Shown: in pieces, positions 22,951 through 36,200 of the stretch
Layout: every line of letters begins with the position of its first letter
Position numbering within the stretch: position 1 is the stretch's first letter
Assembly: GCA_035041965.1 (NCBI GenBank)
Contig: JAPYMA010000001.1
Span: 1-64,000, forward strand
Direction: 5' to 3'
Source: Anisakis pegreffii
Lineage: Eukaryota > Nematoda > Chromadorea > Rhabditida > Anisakidae
DNA: 64,000 nucleotides
Translations under genes and position numbers: made by a program
Notes under the pieces: model-generated
Told to the model about the DNA's origin: nothing
Seen by the model: the letters and a program-made list of their open reading frames with translations, nothing else
Databases searched by the model: none

Positions 22951-23364
22951 GATCAACGAGTCGTCGGGATCTGTCGAGTTTAGGATTGTTATGGCAGCAA
23001 CTGTTGCAGTTTTCTGACGATAGGTTTGAGTGGATTCAAGTACAGTGTAGGTTCTAGGATTGTTTACATCGTAGTTGGAGACTAGGAACTTGAAATTCAA
23101 AGGCTTCTTGAAGTAATGATGTGAGAAGGCATTCAGAAAGTTTACTAATACAAAACGGTGTTAGTGATTCAGCAAAATGTAACTGAAATGAGTAATCATG
23201 AATTGAGGAACATCTCATGGGAAGATCGCACACATAACATAAGCATAGTGAGACAGTTGTCGAGCAATGAATTAGCTTCTTTCGAAGAGCATGATGATGT
23301 GACAAAAGAACAAGAATTCTCGAATAAGGTGATAGATCCTTTCGGAAGGAGACGGAGTTTATGA
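22951..23364 (+). CDS. Unrecognised two-exon gene fragment
   Basis: An exon 22951-23039 (after CTGAAAG, donor CAA|GTACAG) encodes RRDLSSLGLLWQQLLQFSDD and a few more residues. It joins in phase 0 to 23173-23364 (after GATTCAG), which encodes a polar acidic C-terminus with VRQLSSNELASFEEHDD and ends DPFGRRRSL before TGA. The composition and splice agreement suggest real coding sequence, but no domain is recognised and the 5' part is not located. Confidence 0.45.
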
Positions 23365-26300
23365 AAGACATTTAATCATTTAGCGTAGGATAGGAATTGC
23401 AAAGCAAGTAGGGCATTCGTGGTATGGCGTGTAATGCATGTTAGCGTAAATCCTACGATGAGGTCAGTAGGTTATAATGAGCGTCACTGTTTGAGATTTA
23501 GTAATATGCACAGAAAAAGTTGCTGTATGTGACTTATGTTCAATTTTTTTCTTCTGTGGAGAGCATGCAACGTCGGAAAAACCCTCTGCATTTCCCTCCG
23601 GCAGCCGTGAGTCATGCTTCGTGTCGAAATCTTCAATAGTATTCAGTCAGCGCTTCTGAATGTTCGTGCATGCTCTTCTTTCCTACTATCTGAGTGAGGA
23701 TATTCGTGAATAACCACGCAAGGATGGTGGCAACTGCAATGGTAAGTGCTCAAGTACATGGTAAATGTAATGGTAATGTACATGGCAACTGTAATGGTAA
23801 ATGTACATGCATGCTCCTGTTTCCAACTGTAATGCTCAAGCCGAACGTCATTTCATTCACTTCGCTAGTAGAAGCTTTTGGAATCTCAGGTCACTCCACC
23901 CAGCAGCCAGTAGAAACACATAATTTCTCGACAATGCGGATTTTGAAATCGTAATAGATATGTATGGCCAGGGTTTTGTGAAGTTTCTAGTGAAATGATT
24001 TTTTGCGATAAGATAGGTACCAATCGGTTCAGCTTGACGAGTGTACAAAGAAAAGTATAGAATTATGGCTGCGTGAGATAAGTGAGGTCAGAAAAATCCT
24101 CCAAAAGAACAGTGGAACACAATGTTGTAATTGTTTCGTTTTTTTGGTTTTTTCTGAGAAATTGGACGGAAGAATTCGCTATGATGGTGCTTAGAAATCG
24201 GGTAGTGACACATTTTGCGATCAGAACACAAGAATGGCAACAACTAGTGAGTTTATTCATATTTCACTGCGTGCAGTGCCAAATTTATGATACTCTAAAA
24301 AATATATCCATTGGCCGAAAATTCTGAAACGACGATTTTCGCGGTTTTTAAGTTTCTGTTGGTGGATCGGAGTTCTCCTTGTGATATTGTTGTTCAGACA
24401 GCCAAAGCCATTTTAAAACCGTTCTGAGCGTCTCAAAATGAGAAATTTTTTGCTTTTTTTCGATAATTTTGATATTTTATTTCCATGTAATAGCACACAA
24501 GTTATTACTATTCATCTTTATTTATTAAAAATCTTTCATAATACTCATTTACATCATTACTGTCTACAACATTACTTTCATAATATATTGTAACATTTTT
24601 TCAAATGCATAATAACCATCACGAATTATTTCAAATTAAATATACACGATTTAAACCCACAACAATAAAAAATACCAATGAGCATTGCATGAAAACATGA
24701 TAGTATTATGAAAAATCTGTAAACAAAAGCAAACATCACTGAAAATAAAACAAAAGGTAATGGAACATAATGATACTTCATAATGAATGTAAGTCGAATT
24801 AATTACAATTTGATTCAATTGAAAGAATGAAATAAAGAAAGATTAAATTATACTAATCGAGAGATCTGTGATTACCTTCTGTGCTTGTAGAGAATTCAAT
24901 TCTCTTTCCAATGGACTACTTGGCATTGACCGACCAAATTTCTGTTCCAGCACTTTTTCCACTTCAATTGATCACATCACTTTTATTTCGTTGAAACTTC
25001 CCTGGTTAAACTTTTACTGCTCCATAAATGAGCCAATTCTTGTAGCCAGTCATTGTCTGAACGTGGAAAATTTATTTCTCTTCCCAATGACACCTCATGT
25101 ACACATTCAGGTCAGGTGTAGCCTTGAAACACGTCAAATTCCTGTGCCTCATCGATGAATTAATTCGCCCTATTGGATCTCTTTTTCTCTGTGCTCTACC
25201 TGACCGCGTCGCTTCAAAAGTGCAATTTGGCTTCTGTTACCAACCCCAATAGAACCTCAAAATGTACCGTACTACCGTACAACTAATGTATACCGTACGA
25301 CATTATTACTTACGGATAATGATGTTGTGCGGCCGGTGTTCGGTCAATTTCAGTCCATATTTTCGGTTGGGATATTTTTTTCGGTAATCATCGAAGTTCA
25401 AGGTAATTTTAATCGAAATTGAGTAATCTTGCGCAGTTTAGGTGAACGAGGAAAGGGGATTCTAATATGAAATTCCTGAACCTGACATTTCAAAGATAAT
25501 TCTTTGAAAATTCTTGAAAAATCTTTTTGTTTCCGAATTTCTGGAATTACAGCATCAAAAAAATTTACTTCAAAATCTATGTGAACGAAATCTCCGGAAC
25601 ATGTTTCTTTCAAAAATTTGACATTCCAAAAAATTGCTTCTTTCCGAATTTGAAATGCCCAAAAAATACTCCTTTTACACTAACCAAAAAAATAAGGACC
25701 TCAGCCACTGTGTCTAAATAAGTGTTAATCAACTTATCCGTGACGGTTTTCAGCGAGCTATGGTGACTGTTAAATGTGAGAGTTAGCAGCTAATCAGCTG
25801 TTAGATCTCGCATGTATGTTTCCGAACAGAATTCCTTCAGTTCCGCATTTTGCACAGCTATTGACCTCGTATCGGTAATTTTATTTCAATCGCTTCAAAA
25901 CTTCCGTTTAGTTTTGCTGATTTCCACTAATATTGAATCACATAAAGCAGTCAATAAATTTATCACTTTGTGCTGTAATGTGGGACGATACAACGGATAA
26001 GCAGCGCATAAACACGGTAGCATTCAACGTGATACGAAATGTTTTCCCTGTTTACATCACCAAGCCTTTATCACGGCTTTACAGACACCAATGATCCCTA
26101 ACTACAGTTGGTAAACGACTGATTTTTGCTGATTTTCCTCGGTGGCTTTTCCATATTAACGTAAAACTGGTTTTCCACCCAACTCTAACCGTTAAACTTT
26201 TCCGTAGCTCGAAATGCATTCAAAAATTACAAAGTCGTCGTCCAGACTTCTGTATCTTTTCCAGTAATTCCAAAGAAACCTTATCAGAATATTGCATACC

Positions 26301-27570
26301 ATGTTATTCTCATATAAAATACAGAAGACAACGCTTGAATGTGCACGTTTCAGTGAATAAGAGAAATGTTCATCTGATACTAAATTTGCTATAAATCTTA
26401 TTTCATCGCATCCAAAGTGTCCTGTGTTGACTTTTAGTCATCGTTTCAAGGATGACTTGCACCTGTTCAAAGCTCTCATTGACGAGAGCGTTTACAGAGG
26501 ATCAATGACTATCTGATGTTCATTATGTTTGCGAATGATCACTGATTTAGCAAGTGAAACGTGAATATATTTTTTGAACTGTATTTTATTGTTATTACTG
26601 TATTTTTTTAGTGATGCATGTGATCAGTTCATGCTCTCTGAAATGCTTCAAGAACAATCGTCGTTTGAGAAATTTAGATGAGCCGAATATCATTAATTGT
26701 CTAATTTTGGAAAAAATTCACAAACAAATGAAATAAAAAATGAGAAACAACATTGAATTTTCGAAATGATTGTTCACAGCACTTCTTTAAACGACATAGC
26801 ATCCCAAACTAATTCTTCAAAGCTTCAATCTACAGTTTTTTATTGCATTAATCAAGGTTCATAAATGAACGATTAGAATGATTATTGATCATTCAGCTGC
26901 TGAATCCATCGAATCGAATGCATCGAAACGTTTAACAATAAAGGCATTTAACAATAAAAGATAAAGGTAACAATAAAAAAGATAACAAACGCAATATTTG
27001 CATACAGTCCTCAATATTGATCAACGCAATTGTATGCAATACGACGTATTTGAATGGAGAATGCGCTTACGAACGAACAATTCAGGGAGGCATTGTACCT
27101 ATTGTTGCAATGGCAGATCACGTATCAATAATCAGTATAAATTATGCGCCTTCATCCGCATTTCATCGCATTCACACATCATGAAGTCAGTGATTTCCCT
27201 GCATCATCATTTCCACAGTATACTCATCCATTTCTTCATTTCATCCACACTTTTCGTTTCCTTTCTCTCAGGTACCACACTATACATATTTCACGTTCAT
27301 TCAACGTTTTTAATGGGCAATCACTTGTGGCAATGCAAGCGAATCAAGAAGTTCTTTCCAAAAATGTGTGTCCTTTTTTGTGAGCTCAGGCCATTTTAGG
27401 CCTATTTACGAGAAGATCATAAGACAGTACAACCTTGTTACTCAAACCTGAGCGTACTGATGTTCAAAAACTTGAGTCCATTTTTGAAGCAATGTCTCGT
27501 ACAAATTACACGGGTGGTATTTAGAAGTTTAGAGAAATCATGCAATAGTGATTCATCACTTTGTTTATAG
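23365..27570. other. Gene-poor 4.2 kb, possible element relics
   Basis: No complete gene is seen. A plus frame near 25948-26091 reads CAVMWDDTTDKQRINTVAF, faintly like hAT/BED transposase text, but is too short to call. An open stretch at 26998-27130 (TTYLNGECAYERTIQGG) and another after the acceptor at 27271 could be upstream exons of the sushi gene that follows; neither is linked by phase. Confidence 0.35.
23724..23810. repeat. Degenerate short tandem repeat (ATGGTAAATGTACATGGCAACTG-like)
   Basis: Three to four imperfect copies of a unit built from CAACTGTAATGG and TAAATGTACATGG. It is contained in a spurious-looking frame. Confidence 0.7.
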
Positions 27571-29259
27571 GAATCAATGGACAAACTCCATCGCCTGGTT
27601 GCCCGAAAATCAGCGTTCAGGATGGTTTGTATTCGCATTTATAATTGGCTAGAATTTTTTACGTTTTACTGATAATTTTAATAGTTATCTTAAACGTTCG
27701 CAAAAATTTTAGGACTGGTTGTCTATGATATATTTTCGGAGCGACACGTAGGAACTCATGCGTTGATTCTGTGCAGTTTGGGATTTTCGCCGAAAGGGGC
27801 AACGAATATTCGTTGCGGATCCGATTCTAGATGGGAGACAACCCCCGGTGAATGTGTTGGTCCAGCCAAATGCCCCGAGTTAACAATCAACAATGGAATA
27901 GTTTATTATGATTTACTACTACCCAGAGTAAAAGGTGAGTGGTATTGTTTGGTATTTAGCGAGCAAATGAACTTGATTATATGCGAGACAAGCGCTTTTC
28001 ACTCGATCAAATTTTCCTTTCATTTCACAAAATTCGTACATTTTAGAAAACATTTCAGAATTTACAAGCTTTTTTCATTCAATCAGTAATCACAACTCGT
28101 ACGAGTTAATGCTTCTCTCTTATCGCCAATATCACATTCTTCCTCCTCCGACCTCCATCTTGTTTAGGTGAGCGAAAAATAATACGAAATTTGAAGGTCA
28201 ATCTTCTACATACTACCAATTTCAGCATTATCTTCTTCTAAGAAATACCAGTCCTCTAGAGAGCATTTAAATTCTCACGAATCATTACAATCGCCATTCG
28301 GAACAGTTAAACAAACTATACCAAAGAGCATTGATAAAATTGCAAAAATAGTTTCGAACTGAGAAATCTTCCACACTTCGAATTTCGTTCTCAAAATTCA
28401 TAATGGCGAATTCCAAATTTCGAATTTCGAATTGGAAGCAAACTCGAAATCTCAACGGGGTTTAATTACATCTTATGTCTTCTTGATTATCCATATTCAT
28501 CAGATGCGTTCATATAAATTATCCATATTGATGTTCATTTATAATCACTTATATGACACACCCACCATTAACCTTGCTATTCTGACAGGTACTTCTGCAT
28601 TTCTTAAATGCGATGATGATACCGTACGCACACAACCGTCCTTCATTGTTTGTGGTAATAATGGAGAATGGAATCAACAAATCGGATCGTGCAAATCAAA
28701 CAATGCAGTAACTGGGACTCCTTTAGTCAAATGCCCTCTAATGAATAAAGTCAAAAATGGATACATCTTTTATGGAGTGTTGCAGGTAAGTTCAGCTCTC
28801 ATTTATTTTTTGATAATTCTTATTTCATTATCCAGCATAAAGGTTTTATTCAACAAAAAACAGAATATAATTAACTACAACAAATTTACTATTTATCGAA
28901 AATTCACAAATATTTTTCTAATAAAAGAATGGTGAAACCTTTCTCTTTTAACTAAATATTTGCGAAAGAATGATGATTACCTAATAAGTGAATGTTGATA
29001 CTGTTGCAGCAACGCCAAGTAAACAGTAAAGCGCATCTCGTTTGTGCACTAGGCTACATTCCGAGTGGCGCACTTATGGCCACGTGTCATGCTGGAGGAT
29101 ATTGGTCTGGTAAGTGAGTGAATGTTGCTCTCACTTGACTAATTGATAATTTCAAGAAATTTCAAGAAAGCAATCCTGATTCATGGAATTCGATTATATG
29201 TGACATTTTATGTTTTTTCAGGGCCGCTCGGTGAATGTAAAGCACTGATCAGTGGATAA
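27571..29259 (+). CDS. Three-module sushi/CCP protein (5' end not found)
   Basis: Exons 27571-27624, 27713-27934, 28589-28785, 29010-29109 and 29222-29259 join in phase to 203 residues. They contain three successive complement-control-protein modules, each with the four-cysteine pattern ending in W-x-C style: CPKISVQDG to WETTPGEC, CPELTINNG to WNQQIGSC, and CPLMNKVKNG to YWSGPLGEC. Each module is split by a phase-1 or phase-0 intron in its middle. The protein ends KALISG just after the third module, with no membrane anchor, so it is probably secreted. Sushi modules mediate extracellular protein binding. A signal-peptide exon must lie upstream of 27571 (phase 1 entry). Confidence 0.85.
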
Positions 29260-29629
29260 ACCTGTACTGACAACGAATATTTCCAATCAACTCGAACCAA
29301 ATCGATAATTACTGTGCTTCTCGAAGTTAAACCGAAATCTTCTGGCATCTAGATGATGTTGTTGCTTCGCTGTCAGTCATCCTTGACTGCCACAAATTAT
29401 TCGCAAAATAAAGATGATGATGCAGATATAAATGATTATTTGAATTAATTTCGACCGTTATGCGATTTTTTTCATATGCACCGATGTTGGAGCACTACAT
29501 GAGACTGAAGATACATACAGCAGCGTTTTGGATCACAGAGACATTGTCGAACAAACTTGAATTCATACATATTATGACAGGATCGTGTTCCAATGTTTAA
29601 CAAAAACGATAACAGTAATCGTAACATTC

Positions 29630-29830
29630 ACTGTAATAAAAACAATAATAATAATAACAACAAATTTAACCATTAAAATAATAACGGGAATTATAATGAT
29701 ACTTGAGGTAATAATAATAAAGGTGAATAATAACAATAATAAATGTATAATAATAATTTTGAAAAAGAATAACGTTGTTAATAGTGGTAATAGCAGTGAC
29801 AATAACAATAACAGTAATAACGATAACTGG
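29630..29830. repeat. Imperfect AAT/AAC low-complexity tract
   Basis: Trinucleotide-biased sequence that produces asparagine/isoleucine-rich spurious frames on both strands. Confidence 0.85.
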
Positions 29831-30829
29831 TAACGATAAAAGTAATGACGGCAGCACTGACAGTATTTGTCGATCAATCGCGAAGAAGAGAATGTCGACA
29901 ACTAACTGTAAGCAAACCAGCCCAATAAATGACATCCGTCTACAGTAACCATCACTTCAACAAATCAGAATGCCCATCACATAATCACAATTTTAGAACT
30001 CAAATCAAAACAAACATCATACGTAACAGTTCCTATCATTACCATAGCGATACCCACATTGATACACATATCATCTCTATACTAACCCAAGTGCATATCA
30101 TTCTTTAACTACTCAACTTTTAACCGTCCGGAAGGGTACGGTAGGTTCGAATTTAGTGCAGTGTTAATTCGTACCTTCATACGTCAATGATAAAAGAAAT
30201 ATGCATTCACGTGTAGATGAGCGGATTGCGAAAGCAGTACGCTGAAACGCTATTGCTCGCGAAAAAATAGCTCGCTGAAATGTTATCCAACGACAACAGC
30301 GGGAGCTATCGCTATAAAATGTCGCTATTTGAACATGATAGCACGATCTTGGCTTAAGCATTTGACCTTGATTGCAATTTGGATGCAGCTGGCCGTATCC
30401 ACTCATTTCAGCTAGTCAGTAGGCGTTTAACGTTCACTGTAATTCAATTCAGGTGAATATTGTGCAATATGCATTCAGCTATGCAATTAACCAAGTGCGC
30501 ACTTCTGGTGAATTCAGTATCTTCATCATATGAATACAAACTATGCTTAATACAAACTTTGTCTACTCCCCATCACAATCACCTGTTAGCATGGTTGTGT
30601 TCTCAATTCCAATTGAAGCCTTCTTGTTCGCAAAAGCAGTTCTGCTGGGAGCTGTGGCAAAACTTTATCATCCACGGGCTGCCCAAAGCTATTATATTTA
30701 TATGTTAAGCCACGCCCTTTTGCTGTTCCGCCGACACGCGCATATGGCGAAGTGCGTACGCACCTTCACCAAAATTTGTTGTATTGTCGTTCAAATACTC
30801 ATTTAATGCACAAATTGTGCGTATAATTT

Positions 30830-30840
30830 TTATGCTACAG
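30830..30840 (+). promoter_or_regulatory. Probable trans-splice acceptor of mrpl-38
   Basis: TTATGCTACAG ends one base before the start codon; no donor or upstream exon is needed. This is inferred as a spliced-leader site. Confidence 0.45.
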
Positions 30841-30841
30841 A

Positions 30842-33323
30842 ATGCGTTCAAAATTCCGCTCAATTTATGCGGATCTCTATGTGAAGGGCTCACATCGATC
30901 TCGATATGTCCCTCGGTTAGATCGACCCTGGCGTCCTCGTGTTTTAGCGTGGGCAGGTCCTACTGCTTTCAATCGAAACAGGTATGTTTTATGCGTGGTA
31001 TTTAAAGGTTTTCGATTTAAGCACTTGCATAGTTTATTCCTCGAAATATTGGATATGAAAACAAACGATCGAAATTTCTCCACGATTCAATGAGTGCAAT
31101 ATTTATAGGAGTAGTATTTCATCTATTCGGTTTCCTTCATTTTTCACTGATAGAAAACAGGTCAATATTTCGTATGATGGAAACTTCTATAGTGCTGTTT
31201 GACTCCTTCAAATTATAATTCTTACCGCTCAATACAGATTCTATGAAATGGACCATTGGTATAAGGCCAGGATCGATAAGCCGGCTATCATTCCAAAGCT
31301 ACACATTATCGATCCAGATAAGTATTTGCACTCATTAGAGGAACGACTGGGAAGTGAGTTAATTTATCTTTAATATACCCTAGAAGAAGTACTAGATCAC
31401 TACATAACATGGGAAAGTGTAGACAGTTTTGTTCGCAACTAGAGAAAAACTACTGCATTGTTACGAGAGTAAGAATTCCGTTGAATGGTTGAGTTTGTGA
31501 AACTGGAATCGTGAGTTTAAAAATGTGAATTCGGTTTTGTTGATGGAATGTAATGGTTGAGTGGAATGTAATGCTTCATTTTTTTGTTATTCAGATGTTG
31601 AGCAACCAAAAACCAATATTGGTTTCAAAGAGCGACAGAAAGATGATTTGAAGCAAGTTTTACCTAAACAAGATTTGGAAAAGTTAGCAAGGAATTTGAA
31701 ACGTTAGTTTTATGAATTCATTTTGGTGAAACGGTTTTTGAAATCGTTTTTGCCTATTCGTAGTGGAAAATTAAGCAAGCATCTATTGCCAATTTTAAAC
31801 GAATGTTTTTTTTGCAGTGCAGATTGATATAAAGCAATTAGATCATCGTTCGCTGGATATTTTCCATCATTATGGTATTTTCAATGATTTATTTAATGCG
31901 CCCGTCTTTTTCAACATCGTACAACAGATGACTCTATCGTATGGAGCGAATGAAGTTTATCACGGCAACGTTCTGTATGCCGCTGATACAAGTAAGCGTA
32001 ATACTTTCATCGTATCCGTTTTCACTTAATCTATTATCGTTCTGTCAACCAGCGTCGATGCTCTTCATTTGCGATTTACAATCAGACGGTGGGACTCAAC
32101 TTGATTTTTGTTCTTTTTTGATGACTTGTGTTGCTAAACGATGGTAATTTTAAGTGAGTGAACCGAGCGTAATGATTGAATCAACTGGTAGCGGTTATAC
32201 GACATTGTTAGCATTGAATATTGATGGTAATCCATATTCAAATGAACAGTTATTACACTGGTTCGTTGCAAATATTAAAGATGGTGAAACTATTTCAACG
32301 GCTGATCAGATTGTACCTTATTTGCAAGCTGTTCCATTCAAAGGAACCGGCTTCCATCGATTCGTTTTCGTTCTTTTCCATCATCAGCAATCGATCGACT
32401 TCGGTGATTATCGACTTAAAAGGTTGCATTCGTTTGAATCATTTCGTTTCCTGTCTTATTTTTATTTTAAGAATCTTTTTGCAGGTTGTTTTTAATTGAC
32501 AGCTGTTAATATGCCATGATTCATTTTGCAGAAGTTTAAACATCATTTCAGTGATGACTTAAGTGCTAGAACATTCAGTATGCAACACTTCTACAAAAAG
32601 AACGAAACTTCATTGACACCGTCTTCAATCGCTTTCTCACAAGTTTTGTGGGATCTTTCAGTCAATAAATTGTTTCACTCCTTAGGTTTGGCTGATTGAA
32701 TTGTTATAATAACTTCGAACTTCAGTTCTTCTATCAAATGAACAAGTAAATTTCATTTCGGCTAGTTCCTTGGGTTGCTCTCGAGAGTTATCCGTACGCA
32801 TTTTCGTAATTTCCAAACATCAACAAGAAAGTTTATTCTAACTGAAGTGTTTTGTGTATTTCTATTGGAAAGATTTAAGGTATGAAAGCGCCTATATATG
32901 AATACGAGTACCGACCACCGCTGAAAATGATGCAGAAAGAATTTCCCAATAAAGCACAACCGTTCGATTTGTAAGTGAATTCATAAAGTGTTCTCATTAT
33001 TGCACAGCGATTGATTAAACAGATCTGAGAAAACAATGAGTTGTTGTGATGTTCCTTTGTCATTTTATCGTTGCACATTCGTTCAGTTTATTCTTTTCAG
33101 GTATTTAGATCAATTTCGTGATCCCACTGAAGTGGAATCCGAGTTGCTGAAACGACGTTTACGTATGAGCAGGATTGCACAACGGCCACAACAACCCAAG
33201 TATCCAGATATGAATTATTCTGAGAACAAAAAGAAATTACCTGCGTGGCAACACGCACGACTGATCAAAGAGAATAGTGGAACTGGCAAAAATTTTGCAC
33301 TGTGGAATAATCCGATCGATTAA
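30842..33323 (+). CDS. mrpl-38: Mitochondrial ribosomal protein L38 (mL38), PEBP domain
   Basis: Eight exons (30842-30981, 31238-31353, 31595-31702, 31818-31991, 32155-32422, 32552-32685, 32880-32970, 33101-33323) with fully consistent phases give 417 residues, close to the usual length. Seen: a basic mitochondrial-type N-terminus, the mL38 tract FHHYGIFNDLFNAPVFFN, and then the phosphatidylethanolamine-binding-like domain with YTTLLALNIDGNP, LLHWFVANI, GFHRFVFVLF, FYKKNETSLTP and YEYEYRPP. The end is LYLDQFRDPTE plus a lysine-rich tail. mL38 is a structural protein of the mitochondrial large ribosomal subunit near the central protuberance. ATG 30842 lies one base after GCTACAG, a likely trans-splice acceptor. 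Intron 4 could alternatively use an acceptor near 32050, but that frame stops. Confidence 0.92.
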
Positions 33324-34224
33324 GCAGTTTAAAGTTGTTATTGTAATTAGTGGTTTATGGATATTGTTGACAGTTGTAATAGAGTTTGTCCGTTACTTCT
33401 ATTCACTGATGTATCTATACAGCTGTATTTATAAATGTGGAAGTGTTCAATTGTAAATCAATATATTTTGCTGTTTTAATCATGGTAATATTAATAATAA
33501 AATTGATTATCAAAGATTCGAAAGTAATGTGTAAATGTTGTGAAAAGTTTAAAAATGCTTCGTGATCGAAAAAATAATGGTCTGCAATATAAGCTTTTTT
33601 TAAATTGAGATAGCCTAACTTGTACTGCAAGGATTTCTTGCAGTATAAGTAGGCTGTTGAAACCTAAATGATTTCTTCAGATACTTCTGTTTGGTGGAAT
33701 GAAGCAAAACAATGGATACGAAATGTTTATTTGGGATGTTGTGCAGGACATCAAAAACGTATTCGATTTGCATTCCAACAAAAGCATACCTACTTACATA
33801 TTCAAACGAACGTAATGATCACAACAACGTTAAAAGCAGCAAGTAGGAGTAACACATTGGGTGAAGCTATTCTGTTTTACATAAACTCATCTATTATTCA
33901 AACAGTGCTACTGGTTTATGACAACAATGATATATAATAGATAGTATCAGCAGCACTTAAGAAGATTATTCGAATAACAAATGACAATAATACGATGTAG
34001 AACTCTCATTCCACTATATTGAGAATCAAAACCCCACACCTCGTGTGCTATATAGTACACAAAAATGGATGAAAATCTTAAAATAAATGAATAAAAGGAA
34101 CACACAATCCCAATTTGGCTTGACTTCAAAATTGTCAACCTCGCACTGCGCTCTACAATTGGCTTCCTTCCAAAAGCGGGAATTTAAAAATTTTTAAAAT
34201 AATCAACACACCCGCCACCACCAC

Positions 34225-34700
34225 TATTTTTGGCAGAGGGCCCACTGGTCACTAGACGGGTGCCGAAGTGCCGTTTCGCGACCAGAGACCCTCAAAAGGA
34301 AAGCCTGACTTCCAGTTGGGACGTATCTTCGGTTAGAAGACGTCTTGTCAACCCCGACTAGACTGAGCTGGCAAGCCACCCACTACCCAAAGCACCAGAG
34401 CGATGGCTGTCACCCCATGAGCAAGAGTAAACCTCTCCAAATCTCACAAAAATACCGACAGCCTCTGGTTCTAACTGGAAGTCAGGTTGAATCGAGTACC
34501 GCCTAGCTAGTGAAGACCTCACCGTTATTGGTAACTCAAATTGCATCATCCGAAAGATAATTTTGGATTCATCCGTTCGTAACAGTACATAACCTAACAT
34601 ATGCTACAGTCATTCACTAGCCGGGTAGTACCGACTGAAAGAGCTCTACTAACCACACGAAGTGGTCCTTTTAGAGCTCTTTCAAAAACAAAGAACAACA
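34225..34700. repeat. GC-rich island with strong hairpin, likely retroelement relic
   Basis: Base composition is close to half G+C against roughly a third around it. No long frame is present. It ends in the hairpin at 34637-34683. Such compact GC-rich noncoding blocks often are 5' ends of non-LTR elements or SINE-like repeats; that is inference. Confidence 0.4.
34637..34683. other. Hairpin with 12-bp outer stem
   Basis: GAAAGAGCTCTA at the left pairs with TAGAGCTCTTTC at the right, and an inner ACCAC pairs with GTGGT around a short loop. It has the form of a stable RNA or DNA stem-loop; no family is recognised. Confidence 0.7.
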
Positions 34701-35454
34701 GTGAAAACAAACGAAAAACAATAATGAAAACAAACGAAAAACAACAATAAAATAAACGAAAAAATAGCAACACCCCCCTCCCAAAACTTTTAAGCTTTCT
34801 ACATAATTCACATCAAAGATGGAGATATAAAAAAACGTCACGACATACAACACATATCACAACACAACATACAACACATATCACATCGCAGCATACAACT
34901 TATCACACTAACATCACATCACAAAACGTTACAGCATTAACCAAAAAAGAAATCAGGACATCGATTCTTCACCATCGCGAAGTCAAGATATCGATCAATG
35001 CAACGTGCTTCATGCTTTATCGTCGCTCTGGAGTAATAAATCGATTATCATCAGATAGAATAATAAAAACATTTTTAATAATCAAATCAATACGTTTCGT
35101 TCGAAATATACCTAACGAAACATATGCAAATACCCAAAATCACCAAGCTGGATTACCTAATCTGTTGTTGCGTTCGAAACAAAAAACGAATGAAGTATGA
35201 TAAGGGAAGTATGGACTCATTACAGAATATATACATAAAAGAAAAATTAAGTATGAAAAGAGGTACAGCAAAGCAAATGAAAAAGATCATGCAGATTTCG
35301 ATAAAACTTGACGAAATCCATAAAAAATTAAAAGTTTTTAAACATCCTATCTTTACGAAGCAAGGGCATGCTGCGGCTTATCAGTTACAGTAACTCGAGG
35401 AAGAACCGATTGGTTGATGGAGAAATGACTGAAGTTTGGTTTATTAACTCGATG

Positions 35455-35534
35455 GCTCTAAGGAGAGCCGTTGGGTTACATTGTCGCTAAAGGGGGCCGT
35501 TGAGTTTCAATAGCTCTAAAGAGAGCTGCTACGG
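35455..35534. repeat. Imperfect tandem repeat (GCTCTAAGGAGAGCCGTTG-like)
   Basis: Three diverged units of about 30 bp, each with CTAAGGAGAGCCGTTG-type core. A small inverted repeat, CACACCCTGGTGTG, follows near 35540. Confidence 0.6.
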
Positions 35535-35989
35535 AATCTCACACCCTGGTGTGTGTAAGAACGTATTGCGTACAAAACATTCCCCTCTGAAAAAAATAAA
35601 GCAAAGGCGGAATGAACAACTCATAAACCAAGGAGAGGAAGATTTTTAATTCATAAATACATACGAAACATCTGTCAATTTATTACCTTCCACCGATGAA
35701 ATAATTGCTGTAACTTCTCCACGAAATGTTATATACGACCATTCTGCTGTTGAATCCTCATTCACTTTCCCGATCGAATCAAATTGAATAGTGAAAATTG
35801 CTAATATCAGTAATTTTAATGCATCCATATGCTTACATTCAAATAACATACGTCAAATAATACAAAGATTTCAATTTTTGAAGTGAATATAACCTATGAA
35901 TATCATAAACTGATTACTATTGAGTATATGAAAACGAAGAAAATGGTCAGAAAATGATTCTTATTCTCTTGATTAGTTGCTTGATTGGC

Positions 35990-36200
35990 CAGAGACACAG
36001 ATACCACACTTCCATAACACCCGAGGTCCCCCGCCGCTGTCCATGAAAACATGGAAGTTTGACGGTACGAATGCCGGGTTCACCCGGTACCGGGATAGGA
36101 TTGCTCCTTGGGTTATCAGCCCATTCTCCCGGCCGCACTGCACCCGAACACCTACAAGGGGGCTAGGAAATGCAGTGCCTGTGCCTCTGATCCAACTACG
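35990..36200. repeat. Second GC-rich island
   Basis: A 200-bp block rich in CCCGG, CCGCC and CACCCGG motifs, unlike the surrounding AT-rich DNA. It has an open frame on both strands but no recognisable product. Probably a repeat fragment. Confidence 0.4.

Larger units (their letters stand above)
29260..30841. other. Intergenic, with AAT/AAC tract
   Basis: Contains a low-complexity AAT/AAC/AAG tract at about 29630-29830 and then the upstream region of the L38 gene. No exon is supported. Confidence 0.5.

Noticed and set aside
25948..26398. Open stretches with faint hAT-transposase flavour
   Set aside because: Too short and broken to assign; kept only as a note in the region entry.
32040..32147. 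Possible extra exon of mrpl-38 after the acceptor at about 32052
   Set aside because: The frame stops after about 30 codons and interrupts the PEBP domain; skipping to 32155 restores the family sequence.
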